A DNA stretch of 64,000 nt, from contig NZ_VCQV01000006.1 in assembly GCF_007845645.1 (NCBI RefSeq), positions 1 to 64,000 of the forward strand. The letters run 5' to 3'. The stretch comes from Leekyejoonella antrihumi (GTDB lineage Bacteria; Actinomycetota; Actinomycetes; Actinomycetales; Dermatophilaceae). The notes below the pieces were generated by a model, which was not told where the DNA came from, searched no databases, and saw only the letters and a list, made by a program, of their open reading frames with translations. The first letter of the stretch is position 1. Each line of letters starts with the position of its first letter. The position numbers and the translations under genes are program-made. Of the stretch, positions 9,295-17,080 are shown piece after piece.

Positions 9295-10121
9295 GTAGGA
9301 CTCCACGGCAGCAGCGAGCGCGCCGGCTGCGGACCTTCCGGATCACCGTCTTCGTGGCTCTGGGCCTGTTCTTCCTCGTCCCACTGATATCGATGGCCGA
9401 GTACAGCACGCGGGTCAATGGCGGGGGCCGCTCGGGCGCTGCCTGGGCGGCGCTCGTCACCGACCCCGACCTGAGGTCGGGCATCCTCACCTCGCTCGAG
9501 CTCGCCGTGCTCACGGTGGTCGGGATGATTGTGCTGCTCGTGCCGACCATGGTGTGGGTGCGCCTACGGGTTCCCAAGGCGGCGCGGACCATCGAGTTCT
9601 TGTGCCTGCTGCCGCTGACGATCCCGGCGCTGGTGATCGTGGTCGGCATCGCCCCCGTCTACGCGTGGGTGACCTATTTCTTGGGGAACTCGGCGCTGAC
9701 GCTCACGTTCGCCTACGTCGTGCTCGTGCTGCCCTACTCCTTCCGCGCACTGGACGCCGGCCTTTCGGGCATCGACGTGCAGACGCTGTCCGATGCGGCC
9801 CGGAGTCTGGGCGCCGGGTGGTTCACGGTGATCGCGCGGGTCATCGTGCCCAACATTGCCTCGGCGCTGCTCTCGGCCGCCTTCATCTCGGTGGCGCTGG
9901 TGCTCGGTGAGTACACGTTTGCGTCGCTGCTGGACTTCCAGAACATGCAGGTCGTCATCGACTATCTCGGCAAGTCCAACTCCCAAGCCTCCGTAGCGGC
10001 CTCACTCGCAGCATTGATCTTCGGGTTCCTGCTGCTGCTGCTGCTCACACTGGTCGGACGGCGCCGGCGTGGGGAACCCGCCGTGCTGGCACCTACCCCA
10101 CAACCTGGCCAGGAAGGATGA
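9291..10121 (+). CDS. ABC importer permease 2 (PotC-like)
   Basis: A 276-aa inner-membrane permease with a basic N-terminus (RQQRARRLRTFR), about six transmembrane helices and the EAA-type loop DAARSLGAGWFTVIARVIVP (about residue 167). It forms the heterodimeric channel with permease 1. The start is fixed by GCGGAGG just upstream and by the overlap with the micro-ORF stop. The gene ends in ATGACC at 10118, next to the start of the ATPase gene. Confidence 0.9.
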   Translation: MSRTPRQQRARRLRTFRITVFVALGLFFLVPLISMAEYSTRVNGGGRSGAAWAALVTDPDLRSGILTSLELAVLTVVGMIVLLVPTMVWVRLRVPKAARTIEFLCLLPLTIPALVIVVGIAPVYAWVTYFLGNSALTLTFAYVVLVLPYSFRALDAGLSGIDVQTLSDAARSLGAGWFTVIARVIVPNIASALLSAAFISVALVLGEYTFASLLDFQNMQVVIDYLGKSNSQASVAASLAALIFGFLLLLLLTLVGRRRRGEPAVLAPTPQPGQEG

Positions 10122-10123
10122 CC

Positions 10124-11185
10124 ATGGCAACTGCTGTCACCGAACGCACCGGACTCGAGGTCCGGCTGGAGGGCCTGTCGCGTCACTTCGGTGACGTGCG
10201 GGCCCTGGACAACCTCGATCTGACGCTGCACCCGGGTGAGCTCGTCGCCCTGCTGGGGCCGTCGGGGTGCGGCAAGACCACGGCGCTGCGGCTGGTCGCG
10301 GGCCTGGACGAGCCCGACGCCGGCCGGATCCTGGTCGGCGACCGCGACGTGACCCACATGCCCGCAAACAAGCGCGACATGGGCATGGTGTTCCAGTCCT
10401 ACAGCCTCTTTCCGCACCTGACCACCCAGGAGAACGTCGCCTTCGGCCTCAAGCTGCGCGGCACGGATCGGGGCGCCCGCGAGAAGCGGGCCAAGGAGAT
10501 GCTCGAGCTGGTTGGGCTGGGGCATCAGGCGAACCGCTACGCCAACCAGCTCTCCGGCGGCCAGCAGCAGCGCGTTGCACTGGCCCGAGCGCTGGCGATC
10601 GAGCCATCGGTGCTGCTGCTCGACGAGCCGCTGTCCGCGCTCGACGCGAAGGTGCGCGCCCAGCTGCGCGACGAGATTCGGCGCGTGCAGCTGGAGGTCG
10701 GCACCACGGCACTGTTCGTGACCCACGATCAGGAGGAGGCGCTCGCCGTCGCCGACCGTGTCGGGGTGATGAACAAGGGCAAGATCGAGCAACTGGCGGA
10801 GCCGGAGACGCTCTACAACCAGCCCGCCAGCCACTTCGTGGCGGAGTTCGTCGGGCTGATGAACCGCGTACCGTGCCACGTGGCCGACGGTCGGGTCGAG
10901 GTGCTGGGCGCCACGCTGGGCGCCCGTGAGGGATCGCTGCCCTCGGGCCCGGGGGACGCACTGGTGCGCCCTGAGCAGCTCGAGGTGGCTGCCGCGGAGG
11001 GTGGATCCGGGCGCGTCATCACGGTGAGCTTCCTCGGATCGATCACACGCGTCAGGGTGCGGATGCCGAACGGGTCCGAGCTGCTTGCCCAGGCCTCGGG
11101 CGCCGAGGCTGCCCGGCTCGCCGCCGACCAGGTGGTCACGGTCAGCATCACGGCCGCCGATGTGCTGGTTGCACCGGCGGACTGA
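10124..11185 (+). CDS. ABC importer ATPase with TOBE domain (PotA-like)
   Basis: The 353-aa ATPase that powers the importer. It shows a complete nucleotide-binding domain: Walker A GPSGCGKTTALRL (about residue 44), Q-loop VFQSYSLFPHL, signature LSGGQQQRVALARAL, Walker B VLLLDEPLSALD and switch FVTHDQEEAL. A roughly 110-residue C-terminal TOBE regulatory domain follows (LVRPEQLEV). The length and TOBE tail place it with PotA, FbpC and PhnT-type ATPases. ATG 10124 is preferred because AGGAAGG lies six bases before it. ATG 10118 would overlap the permease stop but directly abut that site. Confidence 0.93.
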   Translation: MATAVTERTGLEVRLEGLSRHFGDVRALDNLDLTLHPGELVALLGPSGCGKTTALRLVAGLDEPDAGRILVGDRDVTHMPANKRDMGMVFQSYSLFPHLTTQENVAFGLKLRGTDRGAREKRAKEMLELVGLGHQANRYANQLSGGQQQRVALARALAIEPSVLLLDEPLSALDAKVRAQLRDEIRRVQLEVGTTALFVTHDQEEALAVADRVGVMNKGKIEQLAEPETLYNQPASHFVAEFVGLMNRVPCHVADGRVEVLGATLGAREGSLPSGPGDALVRPEQLEVAAAEGGSGRVITVSFLGSITRVRVRMPNGSELLAQASGAEAARLAADQVVTVSITAADVLVAPAD

Positions 11186-11317
11186 ACCCCTCGTAACCGG
11201 CAGGGACCGGCCGCGCGCCATACGTCCATCGAGAGTCAGGCTCCCGACCACACGAGAATCGTGCTCCGCGACGTGCTCGGCCGAGTCGGGACGTGCATCC
11301 GCGCCGGTACTGCAGTT

Positions 11318-11337
11318 CGTTTGGGCCCTCCCAAACG
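11318..11337. terminator. Perfect 8-bp hairpin downstream of the ABC operon
   Basis: CGTTTGGG (11318-11325) and CCCAAACG (11330-11337) are perfectly complementary around a CCCT loop, about 130 nt after the ATPase stop. There is no T-run, so it is a candidate hairpin terminator or RNA structure, not a proven one. The rest of 11186-11480 shows no gene I can support. Confidence 0.4.
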
Positions 11338-11480
11338 CGCCGCGCAGCACCCGAAGCGCGGCACGCAACTGACCTTTTGCGTCGGCGTCGCGGGCGAGTG
11401 TCCAGATTTCGTTAAGAATGCACTGAACGTTTGACTTGGAGCCCGTATGTTCAACGCCCGAAGATTCGGCTGACGATCGC

Positions 11481-11987
11481 ATGGATCACGAAATGGGTGA
11501 CAATTCTGGCGTCGCTGGGCGAGCGATTGTGCAGGTCGCGGCGCTCGAACGCGGGCAGGCCGATGATCTTGTGACTGCCATAAATGTCGGCCGCACGACG
11601 TTCACCGTGATGCTTCCGGGCGATAGATTGCTCCGGTTGCCCTACGACATTTCCGCGGATGAGTTGTTCGCGGCGTTGTCAAGCATCGTGGCCGGTCTAG
11701 CGGCCGAAGTGCCCACACCTGATCACTTTCCATCCGAACCGCTGACCTGCCATCAGAAATGGACCGAGCTACTCGACGACATCGGTGGGTGGCACCAAAT
11801 GCTGAACGGGGTGAGCCCCGGCCTGCGACTCGCATCGATCCGCCGCACCGACGCGGTTGCCGACATCACTGTCACCGACGACCACCGGCGCACGACGACC
11901 ACCATCCCCCTTGACGACGGGCACCTCGTCGTCGGCCTCAACGACGACATCGCCACCCGGTTCGGCACACTATCTGGACACACATGA
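11481..11987 (+). CDS. Hypothetical protein, 168 aa
   Basis: I do not recognise the family. From ATG 11481 the frame codes a soluble, acidic 168-aa protein with a central TTFTVMLPGDRLLRLPYDIS segment and a C-terminal DDGHLVVGLNDDIATRFG. It has no signal peptide or membrane helix. A TTG at 11436 or an ATG at 11493 are alternative starts, and none has a good ribosome-binding site. GC is lower in the first third than in neighbouring genes, consistent with acquired DNA. It lies just upstream of the first toxin-antitoxin module but is separated from it by 269 bp. Confidence 0.5.
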   Translation: MDHEMGDNSGVAGRAIVQVAALERGQADDLVTAINVGRTTFTVMLPGDRLLRLPYDISADELFAALSSIVAGLAAEVPTPDHFPSEPLTCHQKWTELLDDIGGWHQMLNGVSPGLRLASIRRTDAVADITVTDDHRRTTTTIPLDDGHLVVGLNDDIATRFGTLSGHT

Positions 11988-12229
11988 CACTTGAGTTTCG
12001 GCCACCGGCGACGGTCGCGGCGTTCTTTACAGTGGCGCGCTCGACGCCGTTGACCACGATCGCGAAGGCAGGGAGCCGATTCGTCCACGCTGACTTCTCG
12101 CGTCGAAACCCGGATCGTTGATGTCATGCAGTGCCGACCTTTCCTGACCGCGTCAAGGATGCCAACCTGCTGACGGGAGCGGTTAACACCCCGCCCAGTG
12201 GACGATCCCCTCGAAGCAGGATGAACCAA

Positions 12230-12250
12230 TATGGTGCAGTTTGATACCAT
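12230..12250 (+). promoter_or_regulatory. Candidate operator/-10 of the RelBE-like module
   Basis: ATGGT (12231-12235) and ACCAT (12246-12250) form an inverted repeat ending six bases before the antitoxin start. The left arm overlaps a -10-like TATGGT. This is the normal position for autorepression by a ribbon-helix-helix antitoxin. The role is inferred from position. Confidence 0.4.
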
Positions 12251-12256
12251 CACGTC

Positions 12257-12514
12257 ATGGCTATGACATTGCGCCTACCGGCTGAGATGGATGAGGCCCT
12301 GCGTGCAGCCGCCGCCGAGGACCACCGCAGCGTGCAGCAGGAAGTGGCTCACGCCATCGAGGACTACCTTGCTCGACGCGAGACCGAAGAGATCAAGTCC
12401 GACCCCGAGACGCTGCGCGCCCTTGCCGAGGCGCGTGAGTCGGTTCGGGCCGGTGATGTGGTCTATGGCGTCGAAGCAGCCCGCGCTCTGGTCCGCGACC
12501 GCGACGCTTCGTGA
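12257..12514 (+). CDS. Antitoxin, ribbon-helix-helix type
   Basis: An 85-aa protein. The N-terminal MTLRLPAEMDEALRAAAAED is a typical RHH strand and first helix, followed by VQQEVAHAIEDYLARR. The acidic C-terminal half should wrap the toxin. It is expected to neutralise the toxin encoded next and to repress the shared promoter through the inverted repeat just upstream. Its stop region overlaps the toxin start (GTGA), the usual arrangement for these modules. Confidence 0.85.
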   Translation: MAMTLRLPAEMDEALRAAAAEDHRSVQQEVAHAIEDYLARRETEEIKSDPETLRALAEARESVRAGDVVYGVEAARALVRDRDAS

Positions 12515-12789
12515 AGGAACCCTACGAACTCGGTACTGCCGGACCTGCACGACGAGCCCTCGCCGATCGACTTCCACCCGAGGTGGCCGCAGCAGCCGTC
12601 GAACTCATCACGGGCCCCCTCCTGGAGAACCCTCAGCGTGTCGGCAAGGCGCTGACCGAGGAGCTCACCGGTATCCGCAGTGCTCGACTGGGCAGGGACT
12701 TTCGCGTGCTCTACGAGATCGATGACACCAAGCACACAGTGATCGTGCTCGACATCCGACACCGAGCCAACGCCTACCGACCACGCTGA
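12511..12789 (+). CDS. Toxin, RelE/ParE superfamily
   Basis: A 92-aa protein. The C-terminal pattern RVGKALTEELTGIRSARLGRDFRVLYEIDD, seen here as GRDFRVLYEI and VIVLDIRHRANAYRP, is that of RelE-type mRNA interferases, with the basic/aromatic residues (R, R, Y) that act at the ribosomal A site. It begins at a GTG overlapping the antitoxin stop by 4 bp. The role is inhibition of translation by mRNA cleavage when the antitoxin is degraded; this is inferred from the family. Confidence 0.88.
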   Translation: MKEPYELGTAGPARRALADRLPPEVAAAAVELITGPLLENPQRVGKALTEELTGIRSARLGRDFRVLYEIDDTKHTVIVLDIRHRANAYRPR

Positions 12790-12832
12790 CGCATGGCGAA
12801 ACGTCACCGTACGTCGATCGGCAACCGGACGC

Positions 12833-12867
12833 TTGACAAATCTGCCTGTACGACAGACTGTATACAC
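12833..12867 (+). promoter_or_regulatory. Promoter/operator of the second toxin-antitoxin module
   Basis: A consensus -35 TTGACA lies at 12833-12838. A perfect palindrome, TGTATACA (12859-12866), ends one base before the antitoxin ATG, and a second, looser half-site TGTACGACA lies at 12848-12856. No Shine-Dalgarno fits between the palindrome and the ATG, so translation may start on a leaderless or near-leaderless mRNA. The -10 is uncertain because its spacing to the -35 is long. Confidence 0.45.
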
Positions 12868-13152
12868 ATGGCGACTTCAACTGGCACGACTGAGGTGTGG
12901 CAAGCCCGCATTGGGCGCGGCTTCGCCGAGCAACTGCAGCAGGACGCCGTAGCGCTGGGACTGGACGGGCGCACTGACATCGTCAAGGCTGCTTTGCAGC
13001 TGCTCCACCGGCGGGCGGCTGAGGAACGAATGGCAGGCAGTGTCGAAACCTTCTACGCCGGTGCGACGCCGCCACTACCCATCGGGGTGCTGCCCGACGA
13101 CGCAGACGAGCCGGACCCCAACGACGTGATGGGCGCCAGTGGCCCAGCCTGA
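12868..13152 (+). CDS. Antitoxin of a MazF-type pair
   Basis: A 94-aa protein starting at the ATG that follows the TGTATACA palindrome. Residues 10-52 (ARIGRGFAEQLQQDAVALG, then GRTDIVKAALQLLHRRAAEE) fit a ribbon-helix-helix DNA-binding fold. The acidic, proline-rich tail (PDDADEPDPNDVMG) is the likely toxin-binding part. It overlaps the MazF-like gene by 14 bp. Expected role: bind the toxin and repress the operon. Confidence 0.75.
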   Translation: MATSTGTTEVWQARIGRGFAEQLQQDAVALGLDGRTDIVKAALQLLHRRAAEERMAGSVETFYAGATPPLPIGVLPDDADEPDPNDVMGASGPA

Positions 13153-13468
13153 ACCCCTGCGTGGCGAGGTCTGGGAGGTGCGCTTCCCCGCGTTCGGACT
13201 CCACCCGGCCGTCGTGCTCAGCGTCAACCCGCTCAACGCGCGTCTTGGCCACGCCGCCGTGATCCCCATCACCGGCACCCGCGGGCCCGAAGGCACCCAC
13301 GTCCCATTGACTGCTGACGTTGGGCTGACGCGTTACCCGGAGTCCTACGCCGACGTCACCGGCCTCCAACCAGCCGCCCGCAGTCGATTCCGGCGACGAC
13401 GTGGACTACTGGCCAGCGCCGAGATCGCCCACCTCGAGGACAGGCTCCGCATCTACCTCGGGCTGTGA
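13139..13468 (+). CDS. MazF/PemK-family toxin
   Basis: A 109-aa protein beginning GTG at 13139. RGEVWEVRFPAFGLHPAVVLS is the first-strand signature of PemK/MazF endoribonucleases, with the P-A-V-V-L strand. VIPITGTRGPEGTHVPL carries the conserved loop with T/S and R positions, and the C-terminus ADVTGLQPAARSRF is in place of the usual DQ-R motif. It would cut specific mRNA sites when free of antitoxin. It lies directly downstream of the RelBE-like module, so the two systems form a 1.2-kb cluster. Confidence 0.85.
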   Translation: MAQPEPLRGEVWEVRFPAFGLHPAVVLSVNPLNARLGHAAVIPITGTRGPEGTHVPLTADVGLTRYPESYADVTGLQPAARSRFRRRRGLLASAEIAHLEDRLRIYLGL

Positions 13469-13486
13469 CCGGTGAACGATCGGCGG

Positions 13487-13508
13487 GACGGTCGCTGCGG
13501 TGACCGTC
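13487..13508. terminator. Hairpin after the MazF-type module
   Basis: GACGGTC (13487-13493) and GACCGTC (13502-13508) pair perfectly across an 8-nt loop, 19 nt after the toxin stop. No T-run follows, so it is a possible terminator or structured 3' end. It also opens a stretch that is partly repeated at 14085-14147. Confidence 0.4.
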
Positions 13509-13533
13509 GCATATTCACCGTGCGGAGCAGTTC

Positions 13534-13589
13534 CGGAGATCTGAGCCCTGGGCAGCGATCTGCCACACTTCGTCGCCGATGATCGTTAG
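13534..13589. repeat. Imperfect direct repeat, copy A
   Basis: Starting CGGAGATCTGAGCCC, this 56-nt stretch aligns with 14093-14147 (CGGAGATATGAGCTCC) and shares an exact CGATCTGCC block and a CGTCGCCG block at matching positions. Both copies are preceded by GGGACGGTCGC. The two copies flank the DUF6924 gene, which suggests a small cassette with duplicated ends. Confidence 0.4.
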
Positions 13590-13996
13590 ACGAACCCTCG
13601 GAAGATTCCTTGCGAGTCAACGCACTTCGCGAAGTCTTCCCAGTCCATGTTCGAGATGTTGAGATTGTTCTCGATTGCCCATAGCTCGGATGCGATGGAA
13701 CGAAAAGACGACCGATGCTCAACGAGGTCGATGACCACGATCGGAAAGTCCTCAGTCGTGAGGGTTTTCTCATCTGCGCTGAAGAGGATTGACGGCTCAC
13801 TCGAGTGCGGCAGAGCCGCTCGGAGTTGATCTGGCAAGTATTCGTACCAGTCCGGGTCGTCTACGAACTCGACGTACGCACGGAATCCGTCATCGTTCTC
13901 GGTCAGGACCGCGGACACGAGACGCATCCATTCCTTGTCGTGACCGGCATCTGCGCGAACTAGTAGCGAGGAATTGGCAATCGGCAGCGGAGGCAC
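13586..13996 (-). CDS. DUF6924-domain protein
   Basis: A 136-aa protein of unknown function found mainly in actinobacteria. The match to DUF6924 is clear from the order of motifs: PIANSSLLVRADAG at the N-terminus, FVDDPDW, FSADEKTLTTEDFPIVVIDL, then ENNLNISNMDWEDFAKCVD and the terminal GIFRGF. It is soluble, with no signal peptide. GTG 13996 is the start, with only a weak GAGAG upstream. It stands alone on the minus strand, flanked on both sides by an imperfect 55-nt direct repeat. Confidence 0.85.
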   Translation of the reverse strand: MPPLPIANSSLLVRADAGHDKEWMRLVSAVLTENDDGFRAYVEFVDDPDWYEYLPDQLRAALPHSSEPSILFSADEKTLTTEDFPIVVIDLVEHRSSFRSIASELWAIENNLNISNMDWEDFAKCVDSQGIFRGFV

Positions 13997-14092
13997 CAGT
14001 TGAGTCTCTCAGTAGAACCACCCGCGGGTCCGATCTTCAACCGGCGACGTGTTCGGGGCCGTTCCGCATAGGGCACCCACGTGGGACGGTCG

Positions 14093-14147
14093 CGGAGATA
14101 TGAGCTCCGATCCTCGATCTGCCGGAGTGCCGTCGCCGGTGATGGTA
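14093..14147. repeat. Imperfect direct repeat, copy B
   Basis: The partner of 13534-13589, in the same orientation, on the other side of the DUF6924 gene. The lead-in GGGACGGTCGCGGAGAT is a shortened form of that in copy A. Apart from this copy, nothing in 13997-14352 looks like a gene. Confidence 0.4.
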
Positions 14148-14352
14148 CGGCCTACGGAACAGCCCTAAACGCGTCGCCGTAGGTCGATGGTCTATGGCGA
14201 CCGCGACGGCGACGGTTGAGTGGCTTGAGCCGCGCCGGCTACTCAGCTGAGCTTGACCCCGCGGGAATGCTGCCTCCTCGCCGAGCGCTGTACCGGAGGA
14301 CCGCCGGAGGAAAGTTTCCCGTGACGCCGGTGGCTGAAGAGGAGCGAAATAT

Positions 14353-14907
14353 ATGACCGCGCAAGGCAAGAAAGCGCTCGTCCTGGTGACCGACTTCGGT
14401 GTCGAGGAGGCGGAGTTGCTTCGTCCTGTCGAAGACTTGAAAAGGGCCGGCGTCGAAGTGACTGTGGCCTCCGACAGTGGAAACACCGTCCAGACCGTGA
14501 GCGGCGACAAAGACTGGGCATCGACCTACAAACCGGACACCTCGCTCGACGCCGTCACCGCGAACGATTTCGACATCATCGTCCTCCCGGGAGGCACGGT
14601 GAACGCCGACACCTTGCGCGGCAACGAGAAGGTACAGGCCTTGTTGCAAGCTGTCAGCCGCGCCGGTAAGCCGATCGCCGCCGTCTGTCACGCCCCGTGG
14701 GTGTTCATCGACGCCGCTCTCGCCGAGGGCAAGACATTGACGTCATACACCAGCGTCAAGATTGACCTGGAGAACGCGGGTGCGACCTGGGTGGACGAGC
14801 AGGTCAAGCGATGCCCGGCAAATGGGTGGGTCGCGATCACTTCGCGCAATCCTGGCGATTTGGACGCTTTTGACCAGGCGATCGTCGACGAGTTGGCGCA
14901 CGCCTGA
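14353..14907 (+). CDS. DJ-1/PfpI-family protein (class I glutamine amidotransferase-like)
   Basis: A 184-aa cytoplasmic protein of the YhbO/PfpI group. The nucleophile elbow AAVCHAPW (Cys near residue 113, followed by His) and the early Glu in DFGVEEAEL are present, along with the oxyanion strand DIIVLPGGTVNADTL. Family members are described as proteases, glyoxalases or deglycases that act in aldehyde or oxidative stress. Which applies here is unknown. A strong GAGGAG site lies 9 nt before the ATG. It is a single-gene unit inside the accessory region. Confidence 0.9.
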   Translation: MTAQGKKALVLVTDFGVEEAELLRPVEDLKRAGVEVTVASDSGNTVQTVSGDKDWASTYKPDTSLDAVTANDFDIIVLPGGTVNADTLRGNEKVQALLQAVSRAGKPIAAVCHAPWVFIDAALAEGKTLTSYTSVKIDLENAGATWVDEQVKRCPANGWVAITSRNPGDLDAFDQAIVDELAHA

Positions 14908-15084
14908 CCGTCCGTTGGCAGCGGGTTCCTGCCCACGTCGACCCACTACCGAGCACGAGCATCGACCGGTAACCGCGAGGTCGCCGAAGGGAATCCACAC
15001 AACTCGCCGACGCCCTCATCCGCTTCCACGACTCTCAGTCTCGGTAGACCATCGTCACGCGGAGCGTCACCGTACACCGATCAC

Positions 15085-15103
15085 TGGCATGCGGAGCATG
15101 CCA
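15085..15103. repeat. Perfect palindrome beside the ISAs1 remnant
   Basis: TGGCATGC (15085-15092) and GCATGCCA (15096-15103) pair perfectly around GGA, just outside the presumed end of the ISAs1-type element. It could be the insertion target or a terminator for the DJ-1 gene. The rest of 14908-15110 shows nothing else. Confidence 0.4.
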
Positions 15104-15110
15104 CATGGGG

Positions 15111-15745
15111 CAGGGCCCCGGAAAGGTCGCGTTTCAGCAGGTCAGCAGTAGTGTGATGGCCTGTTCGGGATGCCTGGCGTGATGTCGTAGGCCGGCGGCG
15201 ATGTTGTCCCATCCGGCCATGCGGAGCAGGCCGATCACGGTGCTCCGAACGGTTGCCATAGTCCGCGGCGCACGCCCGGTGCGCACTTGTGACAGGTCCT
15301 CTCGAAGCGTCGAATCACGCACATAGTGAAGACGATTCTCCACACCCCGGTGTCCTCGAGCCCATCCTGCGAGCACGTCCGGTGGCGCGTCGTGACTGCT
15401 GGCGGAAGTGATCAGGTAGACGACCTCGATGGTCTTGGCGCCGTTGCAGGTGACGGTGCGACGGAGCTGAGCGACCTGGGCTGCGCCGGGGAAGTCGACC
15501 CAGTGGGGTACCTCGGTGACCTTGGTGGTGCGGGTGGCGCGCTGGCCGTGGGCACGGGTGGTCTGTGATGTGGCGGGGATGTCTTTCCAGGGCAGCTTCT
15601 TCAGCTTGGCACGCAGCGTCGGGGTATTGCCTTTCACCGTGAGCACGTAGTCGCCACCCGTGGACCGTTTCACGACCCGCGCCGCCACCAACGCCAGTGG
15701 AGCTCGGTTGGCATGTCGCGACCGGCCAAGTACACGAGCCGGAAC
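15111..15745 (-). mobile_element. ISAs1-family element, 3' part with the transposase C-terminus
   Basis: Codons 15691-15134 (minus) read a 185-aa DDE-transposase C-terminus with GDYVLTVKGNTPTLRAKL, WARGHRGVENRLHYVRDSTL (the E of the DDE triad in GVENRLHYVRD) and a typical end. This matches ISAs1/ISL-type transposases of roughly 370-400 aa, so the N-terminal half, including the first Asp, is gone. Open reading continues only to about 15745, as HANRAPLALVAARVV. CAGGGCCCCGGAAA at 15111 is a plausible terminal inverted repeat 20 nt past the stop. The other end is not found. It is non-functional as it stands. Confidence 0.75.
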
Positions 15746-16222
15746 GATACGTGCCAGTTCGAGGTTCGATGGCCGAAGTGCAGCAACTCGCGGAGACGCT
15801 GACGACGCCGTGACCTGTTTGAAGTTCGCCGGAGGCTATTCGGACGGGCGCCCCGTCTTTGGCCCCGAGTGGATCGACAACCCCATCGGGTGGTTCATGA
15901 CCAAGAGACTCGCGCACGAACCAATCGGTAAACCAGCGGCAGGCATCCTGAGTACCGCTGTCGATGGCGCGATCGTGACCGCGCAGGTCACGCTCGGCGC
16001 CTCCGGCAGAACCGATGCCCTGGCACAGCCTCGAACCGGTGCACAGCGAATGGGTCGACGACCAGCAGCCGACGACAGCCCAGGTCCGACCGTCGTGTGT
16101 CCCGCTCGCCAGTATCACTGGCGGATAGTCAGCAACCCTTCCCGGACTTCCGCAGATGGGAGGCACGCGATTCGGCGGAAAGGGCCTGTGACCTGCGCAA
16201 ACGTGCATTGAGGGGGTTTGGG
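15746..16222. other. Decayed DNA upstream of the ISAs1 remnant
   Basis: No gene can be supported. On the plus strand 15810-16210 is open (KFAGGYSDGRPVFG, IGWFMTKRLAHEP) and on the minus strand other frames are open (RQRLRELLHFGHRTSNW), but no frame shows a start with a ribosome-binding site or a family I know. The segment reads as the junction left after a deletion or recombination that removed the 5' half of the insertion element. Confidence 0.4.
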
Positions 16223-16240
16223 GTCGTGTTACTACACGAC
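16223..16240. terminator. Hairpin downstream of the lectin gene
   Basis: GTCGTGT (16223-16229) and ACACGAC (16234-16240) are perfectly complementary around TACT. It lies 250 nt beyond the stop of the minus-strand lectin gene and could terminate its transcript. 16241-16489 has no supported gene. Confidence 0.35.
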
Positions 16241-16489
16241 GTTGTCGGCGCGGGTTTGGTCAGTCGGCGGCCGGGACGGTGAAGAACCGCGGCGTATCTG
16301 AGATAGCTAACCAGTTCGCCGGTGGGAGTCCCAGGTGGTCCGGTGATCGATGCGTGATGCGCTTTCCACCCTCCCGTACAAGGAGACCCAGCACCCACAG
16401 GGAGGCTCCCTCCCGGTGGGTGCCACGTCGACGGGCGTTGCGCTTGCCTTGCAGCATGGGCTGCGCCTGCCCCCAGCCGGCGCGTGGGG

Positions 16490-17080
16490 TCAGTCGGTGG
16501 AGAACGACTGGTTGGCACCGCCGTTGGGATACCAGGCATCGATCGCCGCGCCGGGCCACGGGCTGTTGCCGTCCACGTCGACGTCCAGCCCGGTCTCGGG
16601 GTTGGACATGGTGGCGACGGCGCCCAAGTCGCCCGGGTTCAACCCGGTGTTCCACAGCTGGCTCCAGCCGCCCCAACACGGGTACTGGTACAGCTGGTCG
16701 CCCGCCACGCCGTCGGTGGTCAGGCACTGGCCGCTGTTCTGGTTGACGATCTCGTAGCTCCCGCCTCCGGCGTCGATGAAAGACCAGGCCTGGTTGGCCC
16801 CGCCGTTGGACCACCAGTCGATGACCGGCGCGCCGGGTGCGGTGGACGCACCGGACACGTCCAGTTGCAGGTAGAAGGTGTTGTTCGGGGTCAGGTGCGT
16901 GGTGAAGGCTGTACTGGCCGAAGCGGTGCCGGCGCCGGCCGCGATCAGCACGGCGCTGCACGCGGCGAGGCCGGCGGCGGTGCCGACCCGCCGCAGCCCG
17001 CGGCGGCGGTTGCTGCGGGCACCGACGGGTGAATCGGTGGTCGAGACAGTCGCGGTTGTGTCAGTGGTGGTGCGAAACAT
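16490..17080 (-). CDS. Secreted ricin-B-type lectin domain protein
   Basis: A 196-aa exported protein. After a Ser/Thr-rich, basic N-terminus (NRRRGLRRVGTAAG) comes a hydrophobic segment ending GAGTASA-ST, a normal signal-peptidase site. The mature part is a single beta-trefoil-like lectin domain, with the repeated Q-x-W or Q-x-F positions seen in NQAWSF, SQLWNT and NQSFST and with CLTTDG between them. Such domains bind galactosides or xylan, but the ligand here is unknown. No catalytic domain is attached, unlike most secreted glycosidase fusions. ATG 17080 is fixed by ACAGGAG seven bases upstream. It is alone on the minus strand. Confidence 0.85.
   Translation of the reverse strand: MFRTTTDTTATVSTTDSPVGARSNRRRGLRRVGTAAGLAACSAVLIAAGAGTASASTAFTTHLTPNNTFYLQLDVSGASTAPGAPVIDWWSNGGANQAWSFIDAGGGSYEIVNQNSGQCLTTDGVAGDQLYQYPCWGGWSQLWNTGLNPGDLGAVATMSNPETGLDVDVDGNSPWPGAAIDAWYPNGGANQSFSTD

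Noticed and set aside
15660-16211. Plus-strand 183-aa ORF over the ISAs1 junction
   Set aside because: The first third overlaps the transposase remnant in antisense, no start signal is visible and no family is recognised.
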